A stretch of DNA of 64,000 nt from Imperialibacter sp. EC-SDR9 (GTDB taxonomy: Bacteria; Bacteroidota; Bacteroidia; Cytophagales; Cyclobacteriaceae). A model generated the notes under the pieces. It did not search any database. It worked only from the letters and a program-made list of their open reading frames with translations, and was not told the origin of the DNA. Position 1 is the first letter of the stretch; each line of letters begins with the position of its first letter. This document shows, piece after piece, positions 45,433 to 54,662 of the stretch. The position numbers were made by a program, and so were the translations under genes. The stretch lies in the NCBI RefSeq assembly GCF_902498805.1, contig NZ_LR701589.1, forward strand, positions 62,001 through 126,000, read 5' to 3'.

Positions 45433-45834
45433 TTAATATCTCGATACCGGACGATAAAAAGCGTCCTGCCGGACTTTGAACCTTTCGGCTGGCATACTGA
45501 CGATGACTTTTGAAAGTCCTTTCTTATAGCTGAGGATGTCGGAAAGATGGCCTTCTGAAATCCCCAGCATTCTGGCTACCTGCGTTTGCCGGAGGTTGTT
45601 TTCCTTCATTAGGTACTTCAACAATTGTATAGGGTCGGCACCTCTGTCGGATGCATGTTCTTCGTCGTAGATTTCGATAAGCAACGTTACGGTGTCGATA
45701 AGGTCGAAGGATTCGTCAGAGGTATTCTTTGAATACCGGGCAGTCATTTCCTCAAGGTCATTGCCATACGATTTGTATCGCTTGTCGTTTCTTATGACGG
45801 TGAATTTCTGCTTGTAAGCCAATCCCAAATCCAA
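45433..45834 (-). CDS. HigA-like antitoxin / XRE-family protein
   Basis: Protein of 133 residues in this frame, opened only by TTG at 45834. It matches Bacteroidota HigA-type antitoxins: a first half with KRYKSYGNDLEEM and LIDTVTLLIEIYDEEH, then HTH RQTQVARMLGISEGHLSDIL, KKGLSK and FKVRQDAFYRP. No HigB toxin gene lies beside it. The natural start for the family lies near KFTVIRND, where no ATG is available, and a short reading frame upstream can join it by a -1 shift. It is therefore either TTG-initiated, a frameshift product, or a decayed gene. Confidence 0.72.
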   Translation of the reverse strand: MDLGLAYKQKFTVIRNDKRYKSYGNDLEEMTARYSKNTSDESFDLIDTVTLLIEIYDEEHASDRGADPIQLLKYLMKENNLRQTQVARMLGISEGHLSDILSYKKGLSKVIVSMPAERFKVRQDAFYRPVSRY

Positions 45835-45965
45835 ATCTTTTTTGCTGTAACGGTCACTTTTGGAGCAACCAATTGTTTTTTCTCTTTGTAAGATGACTTT
45901 TCTCTCTTTAAAGCCGCATTCATTGCCTTTTCAGCTCTTAATGCGTCCTTTACTGCCTCTGTCAT
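45792..45965 (-). CDS. Short lysine-rich reading frame preceding the HigA-like gene
   Basis: ATG at 45965 opens 57 codons (MTEAVKDALRAEKAMN and a lysine-rich part), which run past the start of the HigA-like frame. I recognise no family. At 45843-45837 it reads GCA AAA AAG, containing the heptamer A AAA AAG; a -1 shift there continues straight into the HigA-like frame at GAT TTG. The fused product would be about 177 residues. Alternatively one base has been lost or gained in a decaying gene. Confidence 0.4.
   Translation of the reverse strand: MTEAVKDALRAEKAMNAALKREKSSYKEKKQLVAPKVTVTAKKIWIWDWLTSRNSPS
45837..45843 (-). promoter_or_regulatory. Candidate -1 ribosomal frameshift heptamer
   Basis: On the minus strand the sequence is A AAA AAG in the reading frame of the short upstream ORF, the same heptamer as in E. 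coli dnaX and several insertion sequences. The new frame is that of the HigA-like protein. I did not identify a convincing stimulatory hairpin just downstream. Confidence 0.4.
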
Positions 45966-46114
45966 ATTGATAAATATACCAATTTCTCTTGGCTTCGGAT
46001 ACCCCTGACAGCTGAATACCACAAAAAAAGCAGCCTCTCAGCCGCCTTTCTCCTTTCCTGTGCTAAACCCACCGTTACATGACCTCAATCTGCTCCTGCG
46101 CCTGGTCGGCGGTG

Positions 46115-46253
46115 CTGGTGGGTGTGGGCGACAAAGATGAGCTGTTTTGAGGTGGAGCAGGTACGGGCACTGTACGACGAGGTGCCCGGAAACAAAAAGG
46201 AGTTTGTGGTGCTGAAAGGTGCCTACCATGCGAAGTTTCCCGATGACAGCTGG
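46115..46253 (+). pseudogene. Frameshifted fragment of the lipase-like hydrolase gene
   Basis: This 139-nt segment matches 34127-34264, the C-terminal coding part of the hydrolase gene, over its whole length. Translated, it reads GVGDKDELF, then EVEQVRALYDEVPGNKKEF and LKGAYHAKFPDDSW, against GVGDQDELF, EVAQVKALYDEVPGDKKEF and LKDTYHARFPDESW in the intact gene. An extra T (GAGCTGTTTTGAGG against GAGCTGTTTGAGG) breaks the frame. The rest of the gene is missing, so this is a relic of a partial duplication. It lies 900 bp from the start of the defence operon. Confidence 0.85.
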
Positions 46254-46354
46254 CGTTCGTCCCGATCTTTGCAGGGTTGCCATAGCAAGCGCTTAGCCCA
46301 AAAAATGGGTCTGAGACTCGGAGGAAAACTAATAGGCGAGGCCGGCAGCTTCCT

Positions 46355-47839
46355 TCACGACTCTGAGGGCACCCACCCGCTCAGCTGGTCTCTGTCGATA
46401 ACTGCGCCTGTGTCAACGATTTCATTGATCTTTTTCACCACATCATCCAGCTCCACCACCGACGCTTTCAAAAGACCAACCATTTCCTTCTCCTTTGTAT
46501 CACTCTCTTCGATCAGGTTAACGAGACCCAGAATTCTGCAGATCGGCCCTCTTAACTGATGGGAGTTGATGTAAGCATACTCCGCCAACTGCTGGTTCTG
46601 CGTTTCAAGCTCCTGCGTCCTCTCGCTGATCCGCTCCTCCAGGCTTTGATTGAGTCTGCTCACTTCCTTCTTATGCTTCCGAATTCTCGCTTCATAGTCT
46701 CTTCGCTGGATCGACCTGATCACCAGCGGCACAATGTCCGACAGAGCTTTCGCAAAAAGCAAATCCTCCGGTAGCCAGTGGCGATGCTCCTGATGCTCGA
46801 AGCAAATCACACCTCCCAGTTTTCCATCGAGGAAATAAGGTGCATCCATCATTGACAGGATGTTGTGGGGCTTCAAATAGTTGTCCTTAAATTCGAACGT
46901 CTTAGGGTCAACTTCCGCATCATCCGCCGGAATGATTTCTTCGTCGAGCAGTGCCTCAAAGTAGCGTGGAAAATCTTCGCCGTGCAGCTCTGCCCCTTTT
47001 TCATAATCTTGCTCTTTCAGTTTGTACAGCAGCAGGCATTTTATTTTGTTGCTCGTTCGGTCATAATGCCAAATGCTCACCCTGTGCGCCTCAAGACTAA
47101 CGGCGCCTGTTTTGGTAATGTCCCGCAGTGCCTCCTCCAGCGTACCGAAGCTGATGCTCCTGCTTTTTGAAATGTCGAGCAGGGTATGCCAGTGTTTTTC
47201 AAGGCTGTTGTTGCGGTCAACAATTTCTTTCACCCTGGCTGCCAGTGCCTCCTGACTTACCTCCAGCTTATTATTCCTATCGGTAATCGTCGTTAGCAGG
47301 TGCTGGCGGATCCTGTGGAATAGCTGGATGAAGACGAAGATCACGACCGCCAGCCCGAGGTGAGCCACGAGGGCTCCATACACATTGCCAGCTTTTGGCA
47401 CCGCCAGGTTATCGTGGACAAAAGCGAAAACAACGAAAGTGGTAAGTGAAATGCCTGCCCACACAAATGCGTTCTTCTGGTTAACAAGCGTGAAGGCCAT
47501 CAGCGGCAACAGCCCAAGCCATGGTGCAATGAGTGACAGCAGCCCGCCGGAAAAATACATCCCGACGCAAAACGATATCCAAAAACAAAAAATGGTAGTT
47601 TGTATGGCCAGGTGAAGACCTGTTTTTAACCGGAGCAAAAAAAGGGTACTTAAAAGCAGCACCACCGGCAGCAGAAAGGCAATTCTCGGCGTGTAGAAGC
47701 TCAGGTAGGGATGAAGTACAAAACAAACCTGGCAAAAGAGAACCTCCACAAGCGCAAAGCTGATCATCAGTCGGGCCCTTGCAAACCCCTCCTCATCAAG
47801 GTCAAATCCATCCAGGAAAAAAAAGTGAAAGCGCTTCAT
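46355..47839 (-). CDS. Membrane GAF-domain sensor ending after the DHp-like helix
   Basis: Protein of 494 residues from ATG at 47839. Six hydrophobic helices (about 30-190) are followed by a coiled coil, a GAF domain (about 225-375; GTLEEALRDITKTGAVSLEAHRVSIW and YFLDGKLGGVICFEH), a second coiled coil and a DHp-like helix with YINSHQLRGPICRILGLV. The protein then ends: no N, G1 or G2 box of a kinase ATPase domain follows. In Bacteroidota I know such DHp-only GAF proteins as a recurrent form, so it may not be a truncation. It could be phosphorylated by, or dimerise with, another kinase. Confidence 0.8.
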   Translation of the reverse strand: MKRFHFFFLDGFDLDEEGFARARLMISFALVEVLFCQVCFVLHPYLSFYTPRIAFLLPVVLLLSTLFLLRLKTGLHLAIQTTIFCFWISFCVGMYFSGGLLSLIAPWLGLLPLMAFTLVNQKNAFVWAGISLTTFVVFAFVHDNLAVPKAGNVYGALVAHLGLAVVIFVFIQLFHRIRQHLLTTITDRNNKLEVSQEALAARVKEIVDRNNSLEKHWHTLLDISKSRSISFGTLEEALRDITKTGAVSLEAHRVSIWHYDRTSNKIKCLLLYKLKEQDYEKGAELHGEDFPRYFEALLDEEIIPADDAEVDPKTFEFKDNYLKPHNILSMMDAPYFLDGKLGGVICFEHQEHRHWLPEDLLFAKALSDIVPLVIRSIQRRDYEARIRKHKKEVSRLNQSLEERISERTQELETQNQQLAEYAYINSHQLRGPICRILGLVNLIEESDTKEKEMVGLLKASVVELDDVVKKINEIVDTGAVIDRDQLSGWVPSES

Positions 47840-48110
47840 GTAACTAACAGCCAAGTCGTTACTAAAAATAGCGAAAAGATTAACGTTTCGGGTTTAAATT
47901 GGACATTTTTAATAGAAAGGCAATCTCGGTGCTTCGGGCGGTAAAAATACCGTATCGGCAAAGCAACTATCCTTGTCATTCTGTATACTGACAGGCAGGG
48001 CGAAAAGTGGCCGCCTCCAACCAAAATGTTTATAATTGACTCTGCTTATTGTTCAGTTTTCAAACAACGGGACTTGCCTTGTTGAAGCAACTTCCGCAAT
48101 CACCATTTTC

Positions 48111-50474
48111 ATGCATAACCTAACCGCCTACCTTCGCTTCCTTTCCCGCCATAAAACCCTCAGTTTTATCAATGTGTTTGGCCTGGCTATCGGCTTTGCT
48201 GCCTGTATTTTCATCGGCTTGTACATCGCCGAAGAGCTTAGCTACGAACAGTACCACGAAAAGCTTGACCGTATCTATGTGGTCACCTCGCAGATCAACT
48301 CCGGCGAGTCGGTCACCAAGGTGTCTACGGCACCGGGAGCGCTGACACCTATGCTGAAACAGGATTTCCCAGAAGTGGAGGAGGCAGTGCGAACAACCAG
48401 CATGACTGTTCGGTCAGTCAAGTACGGCTCCAACATCTTTCAGGAGAATGATATTCTCCAAGCCGATCCGGAAATCTTCCACGTACTTACCTTTCCTCTC
48501 ATTGAAGGAGACCCCGGCACCGCCCTCACAGCTCCCAATAGCATCGTGCTGACAAAAACCCTGGCTGAGAAGTACTTTGGCGCAGAGCAGCCCATGGGCA
48601 AAGTGCTTACTATCAATGAGCAGCCCCACCAGGTAACAGGGCTCATACACGACATTCCGACAGCTACCGACCTTAAATTTACCGCCCTGGTGTCAATGGA
48701 CAGCCAGGCGGAGAAAGGTTGGTTCGACTTTGAATACCATACTTACGTGCTGCTCAAAGAACAGTACCTCCAATCTGATCCGGCGCTTATTTCCTTCAAA
48801 GAACGAATGGTGAGCAATGCTGAAAAAACCCTTAACGACCTGCTGGATGAAGCTGACCTTACTATCCATATGCCAGTAGAGCCTTTCAGCGGCGTCCACT
48901 TCCGGGAGCCGACGTACGATGACACCCCCAAGGGCAATATGGCCTTCATTTATATCATTGCTTCCGTAGCGCTGCTTATGATGGTGATCGGCAGCATCAA
49001 TTTCATCAACTTTTCGCTGGTACAATCTCTCGAACGAGGCCGGGAAGTGGGCATCCGTAAGATTGTTGGTGCCCGTTTTCCACAGCTGGTGTTTAAGTAC
49101 CTCAGCGAGTCTGTGCTCATCGCCCTGATGGCTTTTCTTATTGCCATGATAATTGTTGTGCTAGCCATGCCCCTGTTTAATGAAATTACCGGTAAAAGCT
49201 TCGAAGCCATCCGGTTATTCAATCTTACCTTCCTCTCCGTCTCATTTGCTACAGTGGTAGTGGTCGGTGTGCTTGCGGGAAGCTTTCCCGCTTTTTTCAC
49301 TTCCTCTATTCAACCTCTGCAGGCACTAAGGGGGAAAATCACCGGCATCCGGGGTCAATGGTTCCGGAAGCTGTCGATACTCGCACAGTTTGCCATTGCC
49401 ATGGGACTGATCATTTGCACGTTGCTGATCCACCAGCAAATGCGTTTCATGAGCAACTACGACATGGGTTTCCGTAAAGAGAACGTGGTAGTGATCGACA
49501 CACCTGACGATTCGCTGGCGGCAGGAAGTCTGAATGTGTTCAAGCAGATTTTGTTACAAAACAGTGCCATAGAAAAGGTGTCGAGCACCGGCTATGGCGC
49601 TATCCCTGACGAAGAACCCCGAAAAGGCACATTGGGCGTAAAACCCAATGGCGAGAGCAGGCTGGTGAATGTGTTCACGGTTGATGCTGACTACCTTTCG
49701 ACACTGGACGTAGCACTGCTCGAAGGGCGAAACTTTGATGCCGCCCGGCCTGGAGATAAACATACCACCGCCATTGTGAATACAGCATTCGCTCAACTTT
49801 GGGGCTGGGACGATCCCCTCAGCGAGCAGGTGCATGCCGATGGCTCTGTAAAGGTGATCGGGGTAATGAAAGACTTCTATTTTCAGTCGCTGCACGTAGG
49901 CTTAGAACCCACCATCATCATGTTCGGCGACGACGTTACCGTGCATATGCTGGTGCGGTTCAGGGCAGACTATCCGGTGGCTGATCAAATGCCTTTGTTG
50001 GAGCAAGAGTGGAAAAATCTTTTTCCGAACGACCCTTTTAGCGCCCATTTCCTGGATCAATCCCTGGCCGCTCAGTACGATCAGGAAGACAGAGCGCTTA
50101 CGCTGTTCACTTCCTTCAGCGTACTCACCATCATGGTGTCGTGCCTTGGACTTTTTGGCCTCTGCTCACTCACCATTTCACAAAGGAAAAAGGAAGTGGG
50201 GGTGCGAAAAATTATCGGCGCCAGCTACGGATCTATCGTTAGGTTGTTTTCAAAAGAATACCTGCTGCTGATCGGAGTTTCGTTTGTGGTGATCGCTCCG
50301 GCTTGCTTCTGGCTGATCACCCAATGGTTGCAGTCTTTTGCGCTGAGGGATGGCATTAGTCCATGGGTGTTTGTGGCAGCTTGCCTGGGAGTGCTTGTGC
50401 TTGGGGTAGCCACTGTGGTGCTGAGCATTGGCAAAACGTGGAATACTAATCCGGCTAGGCTCATTAGGGACTAG
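48111..50474 (+). CDS. FtsX/MacB-type ABC transporter permease
   Basis: Permease of 787 residues; ATG at 48111 (MHNLTAYLRFLSRHKTLSFIN) is the usual start of this family, and the upstream in-frame extension is not. There is no prefix domain, unlike the permease at 6929. Two MacB halves are seen: SLERGREVGIRKIVGA and SQRKKEVGVRKIIGA are the FtsX signatures, each preceded by a periplasmic core. No ATPase gene is adjacent. It overlaps the AraC/TPR gene tail to tail by 4 nt. Confidence 0.9.
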   Translation: MHNLTAYLRFLSRHKTLSFINVFGLAIGFAACIFIGLYIAEELSYEQYHEKLDRIYVVTSQINSGESVTKVSTAPGALTPMLKQDFPEVEEAVRTTSMTVRSVKYGSNIFQENDILQADPEIFHVLTFPLIEGDPGTALTAPNSIVLTKTLAEKYFGAEQPMGKVLTINEQPHQVTGLIHDIPTATDLKFTALVSMDSQAEKGWFDFEYHTYVLLKEQYLQSDPALISFKERMVSNAEKTLNDLLDEADLTIHMPVEPFSGVHFREPTYDDTPKGNMAFIYIIASVALLMMVIGSINFINFSLVQSLERGREVGIRKIVGARFPQLVFKYLSESVLIALMAFLIAMIIVVLAMPLFNEITGKSFEAIRLFNLTFLSVSFATVVVVGVLAGSFPAFFTSSIQPLQALRGKITGIRGQWFRKLSILAQFAIAMGLIICTLLIHQQMRFMSNYDMGFRKENVVVIDTPDDSLAAGSLNVFKQILLQNSAIEKVSSTGYGAIPDEEPRKGTLGVKPNGESRLVNVFTVDADYLSTLDVALLEGRNFDAARPGDKHTTAIVNTAFAQLWGWDDPLSEQVHADGSVKVIGVMKDFYFQSLHVGLEPTIIMFGDDVTVHMLVRFRADYPVADQMPLLEQEWKNLFPNDPFSAHFLDQSLAAQYDQEDRALTLFTSFSVLTIMVSCLGLFGLCSLTISQRKKEVGVRKIIGASYGSIVRLFSKEYLLLIGVSFVVIAPACFWLITQWLQSFALRDGISPWVFVAACLGVLVLGVATVVLSIGKTWNTNPARLIRD

Positions 50475-52555
50475 AGGGTGATCGGCAGCAGTCCCTTTTC
50501 TTCCAGCGAGGCTTTGATCTCCTCGTGGTCCTTCCAAAACTTCGCTTTTACTGCGCCAAATGCTTTTTGAAATTCTGGCCGATCTTTAATCGGTTCAAAC
50601 ATGGGATCCATATCCAGCATCAGCACCCAAATGTAGAAGTTGTCCTGTTTTGAAAACAAGGTCACCTCCTCGATGGCCTTTGGCCAATCTTTCAAATAGG
50701 CAAAGTATGCAGCCTGGTTCACATGCATGTAAATCGTGGGATCGTCGTCGGCATACCGCTTAAAGCGACTGATGAATTGCCGGGCCTCATCACTGAACCC
50801 CATTTTTTCATATACGGCCCCAATCTTAAGGTTGGCGTGGGTGTACAAGTCGAGATGAAGGCTGTCCTTTAAGTGAATAAATTTACTATAGTAACGGTAA
50901 GAGTTTTCGTAGTCCCTCAGCACAAAACAGGTGTTACCCAACTCCTGTAAGAACATCACATTGTTGGGGTCACTTTCCAGCTCTTTCATCAGAAAGTCTT
51001 TTGCCCCAGCAAAGCTTCTGGTTTTGGCTAACCGGGTGAATACTTTTACCATCTTTGCAATAGTGTTGTCGGGCTCATACGCTAGGGCATTGTCGATGTA
51101 AAAAAGTGCTTCTTCCACGAACCCTGCCTGCACCAACGCATTACTTATCTGCAGGTAGTTGTAACTCTGAGTGGTGGAGTCCGCCGCAATGTCCACTCTC
51201 GCCTTCATCAGGGCATACTCCAGGTACTTGCCTGTGTCGGGCTGTCGGGAAAAATAATATTCAGAAAGGAAGTGCAGAACAACACCCGAGTTGGGATTGT
51301 ACTCCAGCGCCTTTTCCAGGTAAGGCACTGCCTGCTCGTTCTTTTCTTCATAAATGTAGGCCAGGGCCTTTGCCACAAGGCTCTCCGCCAGTGTCGGGTC
51401 GAGAGCAAACGCCCGTTCCGAGCTCTGGCTTATTTCTTCACTATATAGCTTGTCCGATCGATAGATGTCCAGGTAAAAATACACCATGGTGAGATCGGCA
51501 TAGGCCAGGGCAAATTGATCGTCGATATCAATAGCATTTTTATAATAGGGAATCGACGCCTTCAGGCTTTCGCCCGTGCTTTGATAGAATAGCTCCGTTC
51601 CTTTCAGGTAAAAATCATAGGCTGCCAGGCTCTCTGTCGGCCGTTTTCCAATTCTTTCTTCCTCTTCCGGTGTAATGAACACCTGTATCTCCTCGGCGAT
51701 GTTTTTAGCTACTTCTTCCTGCAATTCAAAAATATCTTTCGCCTCCCTCCTGTACTGCTTGGCCCAAAGGTGGCGGTCGGTGGCTGCTTCAATCAACTGG
51801 ATGTTTAACAATATTTTATCACCAATTTTCTGCCCGCTTCCTTCTACGAAATAGCTTACGTTTAATTCCTTCGCCATTTCGGGAATTGACTTGCTCGTGT
51901 TGCGGTACTTTTCAGAAGATGTGCGGCTGATCACCCTGACGTCACGCATCTTTTGCAGGTTAGTCAGGGTCGACTCCATCAGCCCATTAATAAGGTAAAC
52001 GTTGGTGGAGTCGTTGCTTTCGTTTTTGAAGGGCAGCACGGCTATCGATTTATCGAGCGCAGGCTGCGCTGGCTCCGAGGCTTTTGGGGGATAAAAAAAC
52101 CACCATACAGTGGCTCCGACAACAAGAAAAGCCGCTACTGCTAACAACGGAATCTTGAGCGATTTTCCTTTTTCAGGAACGGCTGCACTCAACGGTTCAT
52201 GATGATCTCTTTTGCCCACCTCCCCGGGCGGATAGCCATAATACTCACGAAAACATTTGATGAAATAAGACGTGCTGCCAAAGCCCACTTTGTACGACAC
52301 CTCGGACACGTTCATCGAAGTTTGCCTGAGCAGCTCCATGCCTTTCTTAAGCCTTTCCTGGCGAATAAACTGGCTGGCGGAAAGCCTGGTCAGTTTGCTG
52401 ATCTTGCGCAGCAGGTTCGAACGGCTCATGTTCACCTCACTGGCCAGCTCCGATACACCGAAGTTTTCATCAGAAAGGTTGTCGCCGATGATTACTGTAA
52501 GTTGAGTCAAAAAATCATTTCCCTCCGTCAGACCGGTTGGGCTTTGGTTCTCCAT
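50471..52555 (-). CDS. Membrane-bound AraC-HTH / FlgO-like / TPR regulator
   Basis: One-component regulator of 694 residues; ATG at 52555 (MENQSPTGL) suits better than an upstream start. Residues about 20-115 are two AraC-type HTH units (VSELASEVNMSRSNLLRKI and VSEVSYKVGFGSTSYFIKCF). A transmembrane helix at about 137-157 places the rest outside: a FlgO/TolB-N-like domain (SIAVLPFKNES, ISRTSSEKYR, HLWAKQYRR) at 175-310, then TPR repeats to the end. It is divergent from the ankyrin-acyltransferase genes and probably controls them through the direct repeat at 52662-52692. Confidence 0.85.
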   Translation of the reverse strand: MENQSPTGLTEGNDFLTQLTVIIGDNLSDENFGVSELASEVNMSRSNLLRKISKLTRLSASQFIRQERLKKGMELLRQTSMNVSEVSYKVGFGSTSYFIKCFREYYGYPPGEVGKRDHHEPLSAAVPEKGKSLKIPLLAVAAFLVVGATVWWFFYPPKASEPAQPALDKSIAVLPFKNESNDSTNVYLINGLMESTLTNLQKMRDVRVISRTSSEKYRNTSKSIPEMAKELNVSYFVEGSGQKIGDKILLNIQLIEAATDRHLWAKQYRREAKDIFELQEEVAKNIAEEIQVFITPEEEERIGKRPTESLAAYDFYLKGTELFYQSTGESLKASIPYYKNAIDIDDQFALAYADLTMVYFYLDIYRSDKLYSEEISQSSERAFALDPTLAESLVAKALAYIYEEKNEQAVPYLEKALEYNPNSGVVLHFLSEYYFSRQPDTGKYLEYALMKARVDIAADSTTQSYNYLQISNALVQAGFVEEALFYIDNALAYEPDNTIAKMVKVFTRLAKTRSFAGAKDFLMKELESDPNNVMFLQELGNTCFVLRDYENSYRYYSKFIHLKDSLHLDLYTHANLKIGAVYEKMGFSDEARQFISRFKRYADDDPTIYMHVNQAAYFAYLKDWPKAIEEVTLFSKQDNFYIWVLMLDMDPMFEPIKDRPEFQKAFGAVKAKFWKDHEEIKASLEEKGLLPITL

Positions 52556-52661
52556 TATCAGGCAGCTAAAAGTTGTGCAAGCTCTACAAAAATGGTGATT
52601 CCAAGTGGAAGTCACAAACGTTCTGAAATGAGTAATGCAAGCGTGCTTTCAAGCAGGTTTG

Positions 52662-52692
52662 CGTCATAATTTATATCAAATCGTCATAATTT
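52662..52692. promoter_or_regulatory. Direct-repeat operator, AraC type
   Basis: CGTCATAATTT occurs at 52662-52672 and again, identical, at 52682-52692: 20 bp apart, close to two helical turns, same orientation. It lies between the AraC/TPR gene (minus) and the ankyrin gene (plus), which is where an AraC-family protein would bind. Confidence 0.65.
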
Positions 52693-52805
52693 TCATCTCA
52701 TGGCCAAACTTTATGGTTTCGGCTGCAATCGTGTTTAGTGCTGCGCCAAGCCTTGACGGAACTTTGCCTCAAACAAAATTTCTCAGAAACTAAACTTGAA
52801 GAATT

Positions 52806-53393
52806 ATGAAAACGATGATGAAAAACACAATGAAAACAATGACACGTCTGGCGCTCGTAGCAGCCCTTTTAGTAACAGTTGCCTGTTCAGACAAAAAAGT
52901 GAAAAGCGAATCTACCAGCGAAAGCTCAGCAGTTGCTGCACCGGATGTTGACATTCACACGGCTGTGATCTCGGGAAACATCGAAGCAGTAAAGCAGCAT
53001 ATCGCTGCCAGCTCCAACCTGAATGAGAAAGACCCATTCGGAGGCTCCAGCCCGCTGATATCAGCAGCAGTGTTCGGCAAGCCCGAAGCAGCCAAACTTC
53101 TTATCGATGCAGGTGCTGACATCAATTTCCAAAACAATGATGGTTCGACAGCGCTGATCTCAGCTGCGTTTTTCTGTCGCCCCGAAATCGTGCAAATGCT
53201 GCTCGATAAAGGTGCCGACAAATCCATCAAAAACAAGTATGGTGCTACCGCCTACGACGGCGTGTCGGTCCCTTATGCCGACGTAAAGGGCAGCTACGAA
53301 ATGATGGCCACCATGCTTGCTCCTATGGGCCTGAAGCTCGACTATGCTTACATAGAAAAGACAAGACCTGAGGTGGCTGCAATGCTGAACTAA
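52806..53393 (+). CDS. Ankyrin-repeat lipoprotein
   Basis: Exported protein of 195 residues with a lipoprotein signal (LALVAALLVTVAC, lipid Cys27). Three ankyrin repeats follow at about 50-150 (DIHTAVISGNIEAVKQHI, SPLISAAVFGKPEAAKLLIDAGADINF, TALISAAFFCRPEIVQMLLDKGADK), and a helical tail ends with RPEVAAMLN. It should act by protein binding at the membrane. The acyltransferase gene starts 25 nt later and is probably cotranscribed; the direct-repeat operator lies upstream. Confidence 0.87.
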   Translation: MKTMMKNTMKTMTRLALVAALLVTVACSDKKVKSESTSESSAVAAPDVDIHTAVISGNIEAVKQHIAASSNLNEKDPFGGSSPLISAAVFGKPEAAKLLIDAGADINFQNNDGSTALISAAFFCRPEIVQMLLDKGADKSIKNKYGATAYDGVSVPYADVKGSYEMMATMLAPMGLKLDYAYIEKTRPEVAAMLN

Positions 53394-53418
53394 TTCCCAA
53401 TATCAAAGACTAATCAAA

Positions 53419-54474
53419 ATGGCAACAACTATTAGAAGATACGATATTGACTGGCTGAGGGTGATAGCCATCGGCTTGCTGCTGATTTACCACGTGGCCA
53501 TCGGCTTCCAAACCTGGGGAGTGATGGTCGGGTTCATCACCTCTGAAAAGACATGGGAATCACTTTGGATTCCCATGTCGATGCTGAACGTGTGGAGAAT
53601 TCCCCTGCTGTTTTTTGTCTCTGGTATGGGTGTCTACTTTGCGCTGAGGCGCAGGAACTGGAAAGAGCTGATGCTGGAGCGCTCAGGCCGTATCCTGGTT
53701 CCTTTTCTTTTCGGCATGTTCGCCATCGTGCCTATCCACATCTACCTTTGGAAGTCGCATTACAAGATGACAGCCGGCTATGAATACAACCCGGGCCACC
53801 TTTGGTTCCTGGGCAACATCTTCATCTACGTGCTTGCGCTCTCCCCCATCTTCTTCTATCTGAAGCATCATGAAGAAGGGGAAGTAGCCAAAGGGATCAA
53901 ATGGCTGTTTGGTAACCCGCTTGGACTCCTGGCCACTTTGCTCGCCTTCGCCGCAGAAGCCTGGCTGGTGAGCCCTGGTATTTATTCGCTATATGCTACC
54001 ACATGGCACGGTTTCGTCCTTGGGTTGCTGGCGTTTTTCTTTGGGTTCTGTTTTGTACTTAGTGGACAGCCCTTTCTGGAAATGATCCTGAAGTGGAAGT
54101 GGATATTCGTTGCTATGGCCAGTGCGCTGTTTGTTGTTCGCATGGTCGTATTTAATCAGGCCGCCCCTAATTACCTGCAATCTATCGAGTCGAATTTTTG
54201 GATCTTTGCAGTTTTTGCTTTTGGATACAAATACCTCAACCAGGGTGGCAAAGCACTTACTTATCTGAGTCAGGCTGCCTATCCGGTGTATATCCTGCAC
54301 ATGGTGTTTCTTTATCTGGGGTCGAAATTCATTTTCCAGCTCAATGTCGCCGCACCTGTCCAGTTCCTGATGGTGTTGATGTTCACGACTCTTGGTTGCT
54401 TCGCTACTTATGAAGTGATCAGAAGAGTGAAATTCCTGAGGCCGTTGTTCGGTTTAAAATGGAAATCATCCTAA
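53419..54474 (+). CDS. Acyltransferase-3 family membrane protein
   Basis: Integral membrane protein of 351 residues with about ten helices. It begins RRYDIDWLRVIAIGLLLIYHVAIGF, with the catalytic histidine in YHV, and contains WRIPLLFFVSGMGVYF and RILVPFLFGMF, the normal acyltransferase-3 motifs. The family transfers acetyl or succinyl groups to sugars, glucans or lipids at the envelope; the MdoC branch is closest in look. It follows the ankyrin lipoprotein by 25 nt. Confidence 0.87.
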   Translation: MATTIRRYDIDWLRVIAIGLLLIYHVAIGFQTWGVMVGFITSEKTWESLWIPMSMLNVWRIPLLFFVSGMGVYFALRRRNWKELMLERSGRILVPFLFGMFAIVPIHIYLWKSHYKMTAGYEYNPGHLWFLGNIFIYVLALSPIFFYLKHHEEGEVAKGIKWLFGNPLGLLATLLAFAAEAWLVSPGIYSLYATTWHGFVLGLLAFFFGFCFVLSGQPFLEMILKWKWIFVAMASALFVVRMVVFNQAAPNYLQSIESNFWIFAVFAFGYKYLNQGGKALTYLSQAAYPVYILHMVFLYLGSKFIFQLNVAAPVQFLMVLMFTTLGCFATYEVIRRVKFLRPLFGLKWKSS

Positions 54475-54662
54475 TTTTGTCCTATGATTGGTTGCAATGG
54501 TTCGTTGAAATCCGAGCCATTGCAACAAAATCTCCCTTACTTCCGTAACACAAAAAGTCTAAGCAGTAACACTCCATGTGAAATCCGATTTCTTTCAAAT
54601 AAAGTAGGCAGCCTCCCTTCACTCCGCTGCATTTTGTTCACTTCTACAGAAAGAAATTCGTC

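Noticed and set aside
46122-46559. A 145-codon plus-strand reading frame near 46 kb
   Set aside because: Its first third is the frameshifted hydrolase fragment and the rest is antisense to the GAF sensor, so it is not a gene.
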